Shown piece by piece: positions 44,985 through 53,182 of a DNA stretch of 64,000 nucleotides (position 1 is its first letter; each line of letters begins with the position of its first letter). A program made the translations under genes and the position numbers. This DNA is from Bin87 sp965197635 (lineage in GTDB: Bacteria; Chloroflexota; Dehalococcoidia; Lucifugimonadales; UBA3495): NCBI GenBank assembly GCA_965197635.1, contig CBDANN010000008.1, forward strand, positions 1 to 64,000, in the 5' to 3' direction. A model generated the notes under the pieces. It was not told the origin of the DNA. It saw nothing but the letters and a program-made list of their open reading frames with translations, and made no database searches.

Positions 44985-45440
44985 TCATCCGGTGGTGGGT
45001 CCGTAGCCGGAGCGTCTGGCCCAGACCAGACCGTCCGGGTCATGCGCCACATCCACCGTGTTGCCTTTGGAGTCCCTCAAACCCAGGGGATGCTGGACCA
45101 GCTCGATCATGTTCCCGTCCGGGTCATTGATGTAGGTCGAGTGGCCGCCGCTATACTCGCGAATCGAGGGCGGTGTGTAGGACACGTTCAACGCGTCCAG
45201 GTTGGCAATCATCTCTTCCCAGTCGTGAATCTCTACGGCAAAATGACCCGACGGGTTCGGGTCGGGGGTATGGGTGCTATGGATTTCTCCGTTGCCGATG
45301 CGCAACTGCAACTGTCTTTGATTGAGTTCCGGCCCGCGGTCAAGAAACTCCGCGCCCAGCACCTTCTCATACCAGTCTCGGGTGCGCTCCTTGTCGCTGA
45401 TCTGGATGTTGATGTGCTGAATCATCGTGACCCTTGACAT
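44985..45440 (-). CDS. VOC-family (glyoxalase/dioxygenase-like) protein
   Basis: The 151-residue protein comprises two beta-alpha-beta-beta-beta modules: MIQHINIQISDKERTRDWYE, GHFAVEIHDWEEMIANLDAL and STYINDPDGNMIELVQHP, the last carrying the metal-binding Glu typical of the fold (DPDGNxIEL). Members include glyoxalase I and extradiol dioxygenase-like enzymes. The start may be the ATG at 45440 or the Met six codons later. It is the upstream neighbour of the lactonase gene on the same strand. Confidence 0.8.
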   Translation of the reverse strand: MSRVTMIQHINIQISDKERTRDWYEKVLGAEFLDRGPELNQRQLQLRIGNGEIHSTHTPDPNPSGHFAVEIHDWEEMIANLDALNVSYTPPSIREYSGGHSTYINDPDGNMIELVQHPLGLRDSKGNTVDVAHDPDGLVWARRSGYGPTTG

Positions 45441-45720
45441 AGCTTCACCGCCTTAGAATCCAGATTTGCAACCCGCCGCCGGATTTCCCGGCCAGAATCG
45501 CGTTGGCGCAAGTATATCACCGGCAGGTTCATGACCAACGCGAGGGCGGGAGTTCGGAAATCGTCATGGCGAACAAGAGGTCCGTCCGGTTTTGCGGGAC
45601 GACCACGCGGCTGTTGGGCCGCGCATCACGCACAGGCAAGCGGAACTAATGCGGACACGCGCGCGCACAACCACTACAATGGTTGGCACGACGCCCTGAC
45701 CATCTGGGAAAGTTCGGATA

Positions 45721-46369
45721 ATGATCGCCATCCGCAACTATACCGACAACGACCTGCCGGCGCTTCTGGATTTCATTGTCCCTCGGCGCTAGGGTGCAGA
45801 CCCCGTGGACAGTGCGGCGCACCGCAGCGTCTTCGCGGACATCATTCAGCTCCCCGGCCGGAACCAGGAACGGGACTGCCTGCTGCTGTTCGACGAGGAC
45901 GAAGCCGGCAGGCCGGCGCTGCGTGAATTTTGCCTGGTTTTCCCGGAACCCCGTGCCGGGCGATGCGTGCTGAATGTCCACGTGTCCCCGGGGAGACGGC
46001 TTCGAAGCAGGCTACCGCACCCTGGTTCAGGCAAGCTTGGAACGAACCCACGAAGTGCAAGCGGCGGTAATCCACACCGCACTGTGACCTCCTTACGACC
46101 GGGCGGCGGATCTTCGAGGCGAAGGGTTTGAGATTGCGCGGGTCTATTGGGACATGACCTGGGAAGGAAAGAGCATTGTCGATGTCGAACTCCCCGACAC
46201 CTATCTGGTCAGGGGTTTCGGCCGGGACGATGTGGCCGCGTTGACCAGGGCGCATAACGCCGCATTTGCCGGCTCGTGGGGATTCTCCCCCTATTCCGAG
46301 GAACAAACGGCCCATCGGTCCCGGATGGCCAATACCTCATACGAGGAGATTAGACTCCTGTTTCAGTAG
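45721..46369 (+). pseudogene. GNAT acetyltransferase (double-domain type), decayed
   Basis: Reading MIAIRNYTDNDLPALLDFIV, a TAG after FIVPRR, then in the same frame HRSVFADIIQLPGRNQERDC and GRCVLNVHVSP; after a shift GDGFEAGYRTLVQASLERTH, then TGA, AADLRGEGFEIARVYWDMTW, and a second GNAT start YLVRGFGRDDVAALTRAHNA with FAGSWGFSPYSEEQ. This resembles two-domain GNAT proteins (mycothiol synthase-like). It has two in-frame stops, a frameshift and a missing C-terminus. Confidence 0.65.
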
Positions 46370-46584
46370 GAAAGTTCAAGAAATCATTCGTTACACGACA
46401 TGAATAGAATCAATTATTCGGTGACGTTCGGTGACATTAAGTGATTAACTACTCCAACGCGGATGGTATGAGAAAATTGGGAAACTCGGGTCATGGCCGA
46501 ACGGCTTCCACGCTGCGGTTACGTCCCGTCAATAGGTGCAATTGTCGTCATCCTTGTTGATGTAGTTCAGGCTGCTGCTTCTAG

Positions 46585-47664
46585 TATTACAACGACAGTT
46601 GCTGTGGTAGGATTGTTGGCGAGTTAGCGCAGGCTTGAGGGGTGGGGCAGAGCGATGGATGCGACGGACCTTGAGCGGGTTTACGAGGCCTTTCAGGACT
46701 TTCAGGCCTACTTTGCGCCAATCTTTGGGCGCAAGGAGTCGCGGGAGCACAGCCGTCATTACCTGCCGGGCCTGCTGGTGCAGTCCCAGGAGCGGCGCAA
46801 CGCCGAAAACCTGGCGGAGACGGTTCCGGCGTCGGCCCGAGCGCTGCCGCGATTTCTGACCGCATCGCCCTGGGATGATGAGGGTGTGATGGGTCGGCTG
46901 CAGGAGTATCTGGGTTCCAGATTGGAGGACCCGCCGGCGGTGTGGGTGTTGGACGGCAGCGACTTTCCCAAGCCGGGGGTGAAGTCGGTGGGAGTAATCA
47001 GACAGTACTGTGGAGCGTTGGGGAAGATCGCCAGTTGCCAGGCTGGGTTGTTGCTGGCCCATGTGGTGCCCAGGGGTCGGGCGCTGGTGGACCAGCGGCT
47101 GTATCTGCCCGTCTGTATCTGCCCGGGCAATGGACATCGGATGTGGAGCGTTGTGCGGCGGCGGGGGTGCCGGAAGCGCGGCGGGAGTACCGGAGCAGAC
47201 GGAGCTGGCGCTGGAGATGCTGGAGCAAGCGCGGGCCCGTGGCTACCTCAAGGCGCAGTGGGTGGCTGGCGACTCGGCTTTCGGAATGTCGCCCGCGCTG
47301 CGGGAGGGAATTTCGGCGGCGGGAATGCGGTACGTGCTGGACGTGCGGCCGGATCTGACAGCGTGGCCGTTGGAACCCACCTGGACCAACCCGCCCGATC
47401 AGGGCAACGGGCGTCCCCGCAAACCCAGGTTGCGGCGGGCGGAGCGGCAGACCATGGCGCAGCGCAGCGCGGCGTTGCCGGCAGAGGCGTGGCGGGAGAT
47501 AACCATCGCGATGGGCAGCCAGGGGCCGCGCACCTACCGTTACAGCGCCCAGCGGGTGCGGGTAACGCGGCAGCGCAAACCTGGCGAAGTCCTCTGGGCA
47601 ATCTACCGCCAGAACCTGGACGGCGGCGAACCCCGCTACTACCGGTCCAACGCTCCCGAGGACA
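46585..47664 (+). mobile_element. IS701-family element (second subtype), right end missing
   Basis: Left end TATTACAACGACAGTTGC follows CTAG (46581-46584). The right part was cut by the IS4-like element at 47665. Confidence 0.75.
46655..47664 (+). pseudogene. IS701-family transposase, frameshifted and truncated
   Basis: The frame starts MDATDLERVYEAFQDFQAYF and holds the first catalytic region VWVLDGSDFPKPGVKSVGVI. A 14-base tandem duplication (CTGTATCTGCCCGT, around 47098-47125) shifts the frame; the remaining part is readable in another frame as KAQWVAGDSAFGMSPALREG (second Asp) and RYSAQRVRVTRQRKPGEVLW, ending NAPEDT at the IS4-like insertion. The last region with the catalytic Glu is lost. 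Confidence 0.8.
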
Positions 47665-48825
47665 CCCCTGACAGGGGTAGGTAACGGCTGAAACTGGCTT
47701 TTGCCGTAGCTTGGGAAGGCGCCGGGGCATCCGGCATCTTGGTTGTGTCTAAACCGGATGCTGGAGGATCCCCATGCGCCTTCCCAGAGAATGCTATCAG
47801 ATGCAGAAAACGATTGAAACGCATTTACCTCACCTCTCTCAGCCACAGTTGACCGGTCTGGTCCTGTGGGTCTATGGGGCCATCCTCGCCGGCAGCGCCG
47901 GCCAGAACGCCGTCGCCTCCGCCCTCTCGCCCTGGGGCAGCTGGAACAACCTGCGCCAGTATCTCCGGGAGTGGCTCTACGACGGCGGCGACCGGACCAG
48001 CCCCTGCCAAACCCAACTGGATGTAACTCTCTGCTTCGCGCCCCTGCTGCGCTGGGTCCGCGCCTGGTGGCGCTCCGGTAGACTGGCTCTGGCCATCGAC
48101 CCCACTCTCAAGGGTGATCAAACCACCGCCATCGTCATCAGCGTCCTCTACCGCAGTTGCGCCATCCCCGTGGCCTGGCGCATCCACAAGGCCACCCAGC
48201 GCGGCTCCTGGATGGATCCCACTGCCCGCCCCGCGCTTCGTTTCCCGTCCCGATACCGCCTGGGTCGGTCAGGGCACCGCCTTCAGCACCCCCAAGGCCC
48301 AACGCCGCTGCACCCTGCTGGTGGTCTGGTACGTCGAACAGGAGGAACCCTGGATCATCCTCACCGACCTGCCTCCAAAGGAAGTCGGCGTCAGTTGGTA
48401 CGCGCTGCGCTGCTGGATCGAACTGGGCTGCAAGGCCCTCAAGAGCCTGGGCTGGCAGTGGGACCAGACCCGGCGCACCGACCCGGCCCGCGTCTCCCGC
48501 CACTGGCTGGCGCTGTCGGTGGCGACGCTGCTGGCCCTGGCCTACGGCGCCAGGGTGGAAGACGCCCAGGACCGCAGGATCGCCCCAGGCAATCTACTGG
48601 CGCCGCCCAAAGCGCTGGCTTCCCATCACCGGGACCCTCGGAGCCGTCCGGCGCGCACCGTCAGCGTGATCGCCACGGCAGCGACTGGCTCAGGCGGTTG
48701 CTGCTCAAGGGCCGCCTCTGGAGCCGCGTCTGGCTGCTGCCCGAACCCTGGCCGGAACCCAAGCCCAACCTGGAGGTCACCCATCATGCGCCCTCGTAGC
48801 AGCCGTTACCTACCCCTGTCAGGGG
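47665..48825 (+). mobile_element. IS4-like element with palindromic tips
   Basis: Perfect 26-bp terminal inverted repeats (47665-47690 and 48800-48825) begin CCCCTGACAGGGGTAGGTAA; each tip, CCCCTGACAGGGG, is itself a hairpin. The two flanks belong to different elements (IS701 on the left, IS630 on the right), and no target duplication is evident. Confidence 0.8.
47774..48799 (+). pseudogene. IS4-like DDE transposase, one or more frameshifts
   Basis: The frame begins MRLPRECYQMQKTIETHLPH, continues with SGRLALAIDPTLKGDQTTAI (first Asp) and SVLYRSCAIPVAWRIHKATQ, then shifts near 48215. The other frame gives PWIILTDLPPKEVGVSWYAL, RCWIELGCKALKSLGWQWDQ (Glu region) and HWLALSVATLLALAYGARVE. The DDE motifs are therefore split over two frames. 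Assignment to IS4-like is by the Y/R..E pattern (YALRCWIELGCKALK) and length. Confidence 0.7.
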
Positions 48826-49136
48826 GGCACCTCCCGACTGTTCAAAAGCCAGTGCTTTAGGACCGCCCTCGGCAAATGCCGCATCCCATTGACCAACGCT
48901 ATGGGCATCCCGTTCCAACGCCTGCGCTATCGCCCCTGCCGTCCAACCCTGCGCCAGCAACCACACCGCATGCCGCCGTTCTCGTTCCCGTGGCGTCGGC
49001 GCTCGGTACATCCGCCGCCGCACCTCCGCTTGGTCCATGCGCCACCGCTCCAGCAGCGTTCCCGTCTCCATCATGCCCAACAGCAACCCCCACTCCGATT
49101 TCCTGATCCCTTCCGGACATCTCGACCGCCACTATC
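48826..49136 (-). mobile_element. IS630-family fragment (transposase N-terminus)
   Basis: The minus frame from 49086 reads MDQAEVRRRMYRAPTPRERE, RRHAVWLLAQGWTAGAIAQA, a winged/helix-turn-helix typical of IS630 N-termini, and ends at ALAFEQSGGAP where the IS4-like element begins. The outer end near 49136 (TA) disrupts the HEPN gene. The catalytic domain is absent. Confidence 0.65.
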
Positions 49137-49337
49137 CTATCCCAAACCTATGCGGGTTTCACCTGGGCTTTGGTTTAGGGTGTCGGCGTTGCTGTTGGCG
49201 AGCGTGTGGAACATCGCGTAGTAGGCTGCGCTGATAGCTTTCCTGAGGTAGGTTTGTTGAGGCCGACCTCTGCCTTCGCGTTGTCCTCTTGGTCCTGCCA
49301 GCATATCAGCGAGGTCGATTAGTTGTTCACAGTTCAT
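49137..49337 (-). pseudogene. HEPN-type small protein, 3' truncated by IS630
   Basis: The 66-residue frame starts at ATG 49337, overlapping the stop of the upstream gene (ATG at 49335-49337, stop 49327-49329), which implies translational coupling. TYLRKAISAAYYAMFHTLA is the characteristic HEPN helix found in small toxin or defence proteins (…SxAYYALFH…). The frame runs into the IS630 end and stops (GETRIGLG), so the C-terminal helices are missing. Full-length relatives are about 130-170 residues. HEPN proteins are often RNases paired with an antitoxin; here the upstream partner gene is also broken. Confidence 0.6.
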
Positions 49338-49682
49338 CCGCTTGCTCCGGTGTTTTTCCGACTATCTCCGACCATGGGCCATTCGTGGTATCCAGGTATG
49401 ACTCGGTCGTGACGTTCACGCCGCACTCGGCAAGCTTGTCTTGGTTGCGCCGCCTGAATCCGTTCAGCCATTCTGGGTCAAGGGTTTCTCCGTCTCCGAC
49501 GTAGACCACTTGTATTCTGTGGTAGGGCTGGCCGAACTCGTCTTCGGAAGGAGTGATTCGGATGGTCTGGATTCGAGCCGGTTGCCGAAATGGCAGATGA
49601 GGTCTTGCCGGACTATTTCGGCTACTTCGCATTCGGCTACTTCGCATTCGGCTACTTAGCTGAGTGGTTCTGCCGCGGCCAT
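49327..49682 (-). pseudogene. Partner of HEPN protein, with TAA and frameshift
   Basis: ATG at 49682 reads MAAAEPLS, TAA, VAECEVAECEVAEIVRQDLI, CHFGNRLES, then after a shift IQTIRITPSEDEFGQPYHRI, QVVYVGDGETLDPEWLNGFR and ESYLDTTNGPWSEIVGKTPE. The 15-base unit GAATGCGAAGTAGCC is tandemly duplicated (49618-49656 region). Small genes with this type of sequence recur upstream of HEPN genes in environmental genomes (my recollection), so it may be an antitoxin-like partner. It starts 29 bases after the zinc-ribbon gene. Confidence 0.5.
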
Positions 49683-49711
49683 GATGACCTCCGTGTTGCG
49701 AAAATGGTTTT

Positions 49712-49852
49712 TCACGCTTTGGGTTTGTCCCAGTACGGCGATTTGCACTTGGGGCATACCCGTGGTTTTGGGGCGTGCGCTTGGCGCGGAACCCATTTGT
49801 GTGAGCACCGGTCGCATTGGTAGCCGGGCACTTGGATGGTGATCAAAGCCAT
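49712..49852 (-). CDS. 46-residue double-CxxC zinc-ribbon protein
   Basis: The protein reads MALITIQVPGYQCDRCSHKW, then VPRQAHAPKPRVCPKCKSPY, with two C-x2-C knuckles that should bind one zinc. An AGAGGCG precedes the ATG at 49852; upstream in-frame codons are not protein-like. It is the first gene of a three-gene minus-strand set with the HEPN pair. Its position suggests a nucleic-acid-binding or regulatory role for that set. It is undamaged. Confidence 0.65.
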   Translation of the reverse strand: MALITIQVPGYQCDRCSHKWVPRQAHAPKPRVCPKCKSPYWDKPKA

Positions 49853-50288
49853 GTTTCGCCTCTCGTGGGCTGCGTTCTGTTTGATACGCGTACCTGGATA
49901 GTAATATGCTGGCAAGGTAATTTGGTCGCAACGTCTTTCTGTCCCAGGGCAATCGCGTCTTCAACAAATACAATAAGAAGTGAGATATTGCATTCTAAAT
50001 GCTGATAATGTCGCCCTATGCCAGTGTGTTGGTTGTTACATGAAACCCGCAGATAGGCTGAAATCCGCGTCTGTTGACGTTGAAGCAGTCCATTTTCAAG
50101 CGACGGGGAGCCGTCTGATCCCGTATTAGATGGGTTTCCGCGTGTCACCAAAATTAGACGCGATTGCCCTGCTTTCTGTCCGAATTGTCGGTTGCCGTTC
50201 GTTCCGCCTCTGACTATTTGTTGTGCTTCACTTGGCGGAGGACCGTAGACAACATCCGAACGTCTTTTTACTCGTTGTTGCAGTCCTG
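49853..50288. other. Region without a supportable gene
   Basis: AT-rich stretches at 49900-50040 probably contain the promoter of the zinc-ribbon/HEPN set. No coherent protein was found. Confidence 0.4.
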
Positions 50289-50873
50289 TCAATTCTTGGA
50301 ATGCGGAGCGAGTTCAGGCGTGCAGCGTGGGTCAGCCTGGCGGCCAACTGCTTCTCGCTTATTGACCCAGCGAGTCTCTGGCGGCACGCCCAGGGGATTT
50401 GCTGGCTTGGTTTGGGCATCGCTGAGGCCCAAGTGCCGGATAATTTCTGCCGCGTTCTCATCGGCGTTGGCTTCATGACCACAACTGGGACAGAGGAATG
50501 AGGCTTGCGAGCGTCGGTTGGCTGCGTCTATGTAGTCACATTCAGCATACCTCTGGCTGGTGTGCGCCGCGTTGGCAGCGCGCCTCTCGGCTGTGGCGTT
50601 CTTATGAGCTTGCCGGTGCTTTTCGGCGCACGACGGGCACCTAGTTTCGTCAGGGATCGCCTGCTGGGAGCAGTCGATGCACTTGCCTAGCTCTGTGCTG
50701 GGCTGCCTTCGTCTTTTTGCGGTGTCTCGGCTGGCATGCTTACGTTCGAGCTTCTGAGCTCTAGTCCTTTGGTACTCACGGCGCTTTTCCAGATGCTCTT
50801 GAAGTTCCACAGGGGTTGGGGCACGGCGTTCACGCTTGGGGCGACTAAACCGAAGCCAAGGTGGGATGTGCAT
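50289..50873 (-). CDS. Cys4 zinc-ribbon protein fused to a TnpB C-terminal zinc ribbon
   Basis: The 194-residue frame starts MHIPPWLRFSRPKRERRAPT. Residues about 20-60 form a charged helix (VELQEHLEKRREYQRTRAQK), and residues 64-90 a Cys4 ribbon (GKCIDCSQQAIPDETRCPSC) homologous to the copies at 34130 and 35087. From about residue 104 the sequence becomes the C-terminus of TnpB/IS605 OrfB: DYIDAANRRSQASFLCPSCG, then HEANADENAAEIIRHLG; in this zinc ribbon one expected Cys is Tyr (SQRYAECD). The fused TnpB part lacks the catalytic RuvC residues. It is therefore a chimera of a host-like zinc-ribbon gene with a broken insertion element. Function unknown. Confidence 0.55.
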   Translation of the reverse strand: MHIPPWLRFSRPKRERRAPTPVELQEHLEKRREYQRTRAQKLERKHASRDTAKRRRQPSTELGKCIDCSQQAIPDETRCPSCAEKHRQAHKNATAERRAANAAHTSQRYAECDYIDAANRRSQASFLCPSCGHEANADENAAEIIRHLGLSDAQTKPANPLGVPPETRWVNKREAVGRQADPRCTPELAPHSKN

Positions 50874-51000
50874 TTCGAGATTTTGAAGCCGTCCGAGAGG
50901 ACTCCACAGCTCCTCATGCCACCTTCAGCCCCAACTGGGTCGCCACCGACGGTGCGGTCTAGCAATATGCATATTTCACCTTGGCTTTAGTTTAGTGCGC
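50841..51000. repeat. Inverted repeat of the zinc-ribbon gene start
   Basis: The start of the 50289-50873 gene (ATGCACATCCCACCTTGGC on the minus strand, to about 50841) recurs in inverted orientation at 50958-51000 (ATGCATATTTCACCTTGGC on the plus strand), about 80 bases away. A third, weaker copy is at 49150-49180 (ATGCGGGTTTCACCTGGGC). The second copy has a TAG after HISPWL and is a gene-start relic. Confidence 0.55.
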
Positions 51001-51050
51001 CCATTGCTGGGTGTGACGACCCCAGTTAGTCCATAGCAGCGATTATGGCC

Positions 51051-52468
51051 GTAACTGTTCAGAGTTGGTGAGGTGAATTGCTGAAAAGTTGTTTGTCGAT
51101 GGCTGGCGGCCTTTGGCCTGTTTATGTCAAGTTGGGTCCATGGCATGAAATCGACCTCACCACCGCCGACCGGGATGTGCTGATCGACATCATCCTCCGG
51201 CAGCAAGCCATCATCGAACGGCTGGAGAAGCGGATCGCCCAGCCGGAAGGGCGGGCCAAAGCCAAAGGCTCCGGACGGATGCCGGGCCTGAAGCCCAAAG
51301 CCGACCGGAAACCGGCCGAGCCCAAGCAGCCCCGCAAGCCGCGGCCCCACGGTTTCGCCCGGACCCGCATGACGCCCACCCAGCGGGTGGAGCATTGGTG
51401 GAGCAGTGTCCCGACTGCGGGACCCAGTTGTCCGGCGGCTGGACCCAGCGTACTCGGGAAGTGATCGATCTGCCCCAGGTGCCGGTGCAGGTTACCGAGC
51501 ACGTTTAGCTCATCACCCGCACCTGTCCCCGGCGCCAACGGGGCTGTACTCCCACAGCGCAACTGGAGGGCGCGGCGCTGGGCCAGCAGCGTCTGGGGGT
51601 GAACGTTGTCAGCCTGATTGCCGCGCTCCGGGAAGGCTCGGCTGCCTTGCCGCACCATCCAATGGTACCTGGACACGGTACATGGGCTGCACCTCAGCCT
51701 GGGGGCCATCGTGGACGCCACGCGCAAAGTGGCGGGCCAAGCGCAGCGGGAACTGGCGGGCATTCTGGAACGGATCCGCGGCAGTCCGGTGGTCCACGCC
51801 GACGAGGTGGCGGGAGGACGGACACAACGGCTACGTGTGGACTTTCAGCAGCCTGACCTGCGGTACTTCCTGCGACGGAACCGTGGTAAGGCGGTGGTGG
51901 ATGAAGTGCTGGGCGATGAGTTTGCTGGCGTGCTGGTCAGCGACTTCTACGCCGCCTACCACCACTATGACGGCCCCAAACAACGCTGCTGGGCCCACCT
52001 GCTACGGGACATCCACGACCTCCGCGTCCTCTACCCTGAGATCACCGATTGTCCCAGTGGGCCGATGCCATACATCAACTCTATTGCCGCCAAAGCCTTC
52101 ACCCGGCGGCAGAGCAGCAGCGGCGCGCTGCCCAACTGGTCCTGGAAAGACGCCTCTTGGCCCTCTGCCGTCCCTTCTTGGATGACCCGTCGGCGGCACA
52201 AGCCAAACTGTGCCGACGCATGGAGAACCACATCAAGGAACTCCGTCTTCGTGGCTCATCCGGAGGTGCCACCGGACAACAATGCCGCCGAGCGCAGCCT
52301 GCGCCCAGTGGTGATCAGCCGGAAGGTCAGTGGTGGCACCCGCTCGGAGCGGGGGACCGAGACCAAGATGACCCTAGCCTCGATCTTCGGCACCTGGCGA
52401 GCCCAAGGTCTCAATCCTCTCTCCGCTTGCCAACAACTGCTCGCTTCCCCTCAACTCTGAACTGTTAC
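51051..52468 (+). mobile_element. IS66-family element with perfect 8-bp target duplication
   Basis: Terminal repeats GTAACTGTTCAGAGTTG (51051-51067) and, inverted, GTAACAGTTCAGAGTTG (52452-52468) differ at one base. TTATGGCC occurs immediately outside both ends (51043-51050 and 52469-52476), the 8-bp duplication expected of IS66. Confidence 0.9.
51078..52460 (+). pseudogene. IS66-family transposase (TnpC), several frameshifts
   Basis: The reading shifts between frames: DRDVLIDIILRQQAIIERLE (leucine-rich N-terminus), the zinc region EQCPDCGTQLSGG, LPCRTIQWYLDTVHGLHLSL, VVHADE (first catalytic acid), FAGVLVSDFYAAYHHYDGPK (second Asp), QRCWAHLLRDIHDLRVLYPE and PPDNNAAERSLRPVVISRKV (final Glu). 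At least four frame changes and one internal stop (after QVTEHV) prevent translation. Around the first catalytic motif a few bases are deleted (HADEVAGG in place of HADETGWRE). No tnpA/tnpB accessory genes are in the element. Confidence 0.85.
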
Positions 52469-52488
52469 TTATGGCCGTGGCCGGCCCG

Positions 52489-52748
52489 TGCAGAGGCGAC
52501 TAACTGGTCAGTCCGCGTCGGCCGTGTATACTCTGGCGAGGCGTGTCGTACGGACCAAGACCGAGTAGACGTTGGTGCATATTGCCCGATCCATAGCATG
52601 GTCCGGGAGTTTTACGACTACAGCATTGGTGACGCCCCGTTGTGGGGCGATCCCGTTGGATAGATTGTGCGTTGCCGATGACTCCCTCCGGCGACACGCC
52701 TACGCTGTAAGGAGGGCCAGTCGCCGCGTGAAAACTCCAGTTAGTGGA
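52489..52748 (+). mobile_element. Transposase-less IS110 derivative (left end joined to right end)
   Basis: 52489-52707 is a close copy of the left non-coding end of the IS110 element at 52949 (GTGCAGAGGCGACTAACTGG at the start, CGGCGACACGCCTACGCTG at the end). It is followed within 15 bases by TCGCCGCGTGAAAACTCCAG and TTAGTGG, matching the right end at 54571-54597. No transposase coding sequence lies between. Confidence 0.7.
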
Positions 52749-52810
52749 TAGCATCGATATGCCTGTGTCCGGGCCGTGCAGAGGCAGGGCAATCGCATTT
52801 GAAATTACAA

Positions 52811-52919
52811 CCCCGTCACGCCGGCGAAAGACGGAGTCCATAAGGTCATTGCATGAACGAATTGGAAACGTAATTAACGAATTCGGTCACTGGATTCCTG
52901 CTTGCGCAGGAATAACGGG
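52811..52919. repeat. REP-like palindromic repeat
   Basis: CCCGTCACGCCGGCGAAAG at the left and CTTGCGCAGGAATAACGGG at the right are imperfect inverted complements, with a 70-base interior. Repeats of the type CCCGTCATTCC...GGAATGACGGG are common in environmental genomes (general knowledge). It lies between the solo and the larger IS110 copy. Confidence 0.6.
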
Positions 52920-52948
52920 CATTAAACTGCCCATATGCGGGCCCTGCG

Positions 52949-53168
52949 TGCAGAGGCGACTAACTGGTGAGGTCCTCTCAAGACATGTATGCTCATGGTA
53001 AGGCGTGTCGTTCGGACCAAGACCGAGCAGGCATTGGTGCGTATTGCCCGACCGGGAGCATGGTCCGGGAGTCTTACGACGGCATCATTGGTGACGCCCC
53101 ACCAGGGGCGATCCCGTTGGGGAGAATGTCTACTGTCCGTGGCTCCCTCCGGCGACACGCCTACGCTG
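52949..53168 (+). ncRNA. Presumed IS110 bridge-RNA region
   Basis: In the IS110 group the left end upstream of the transposase is transcribed as a bispecific bridge RNA (established for IS621-type elements). This 220-base segment occupies that position and is conserved with 52489-52707. It contains several short inverted repeats (for example GACGCCCCACCAGGGGCG). I did not fold it or identify target- or donor-binding loops. Confidence 0.4.
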
Positions 53169-53182
53169 CAATAGCAGGGGAG

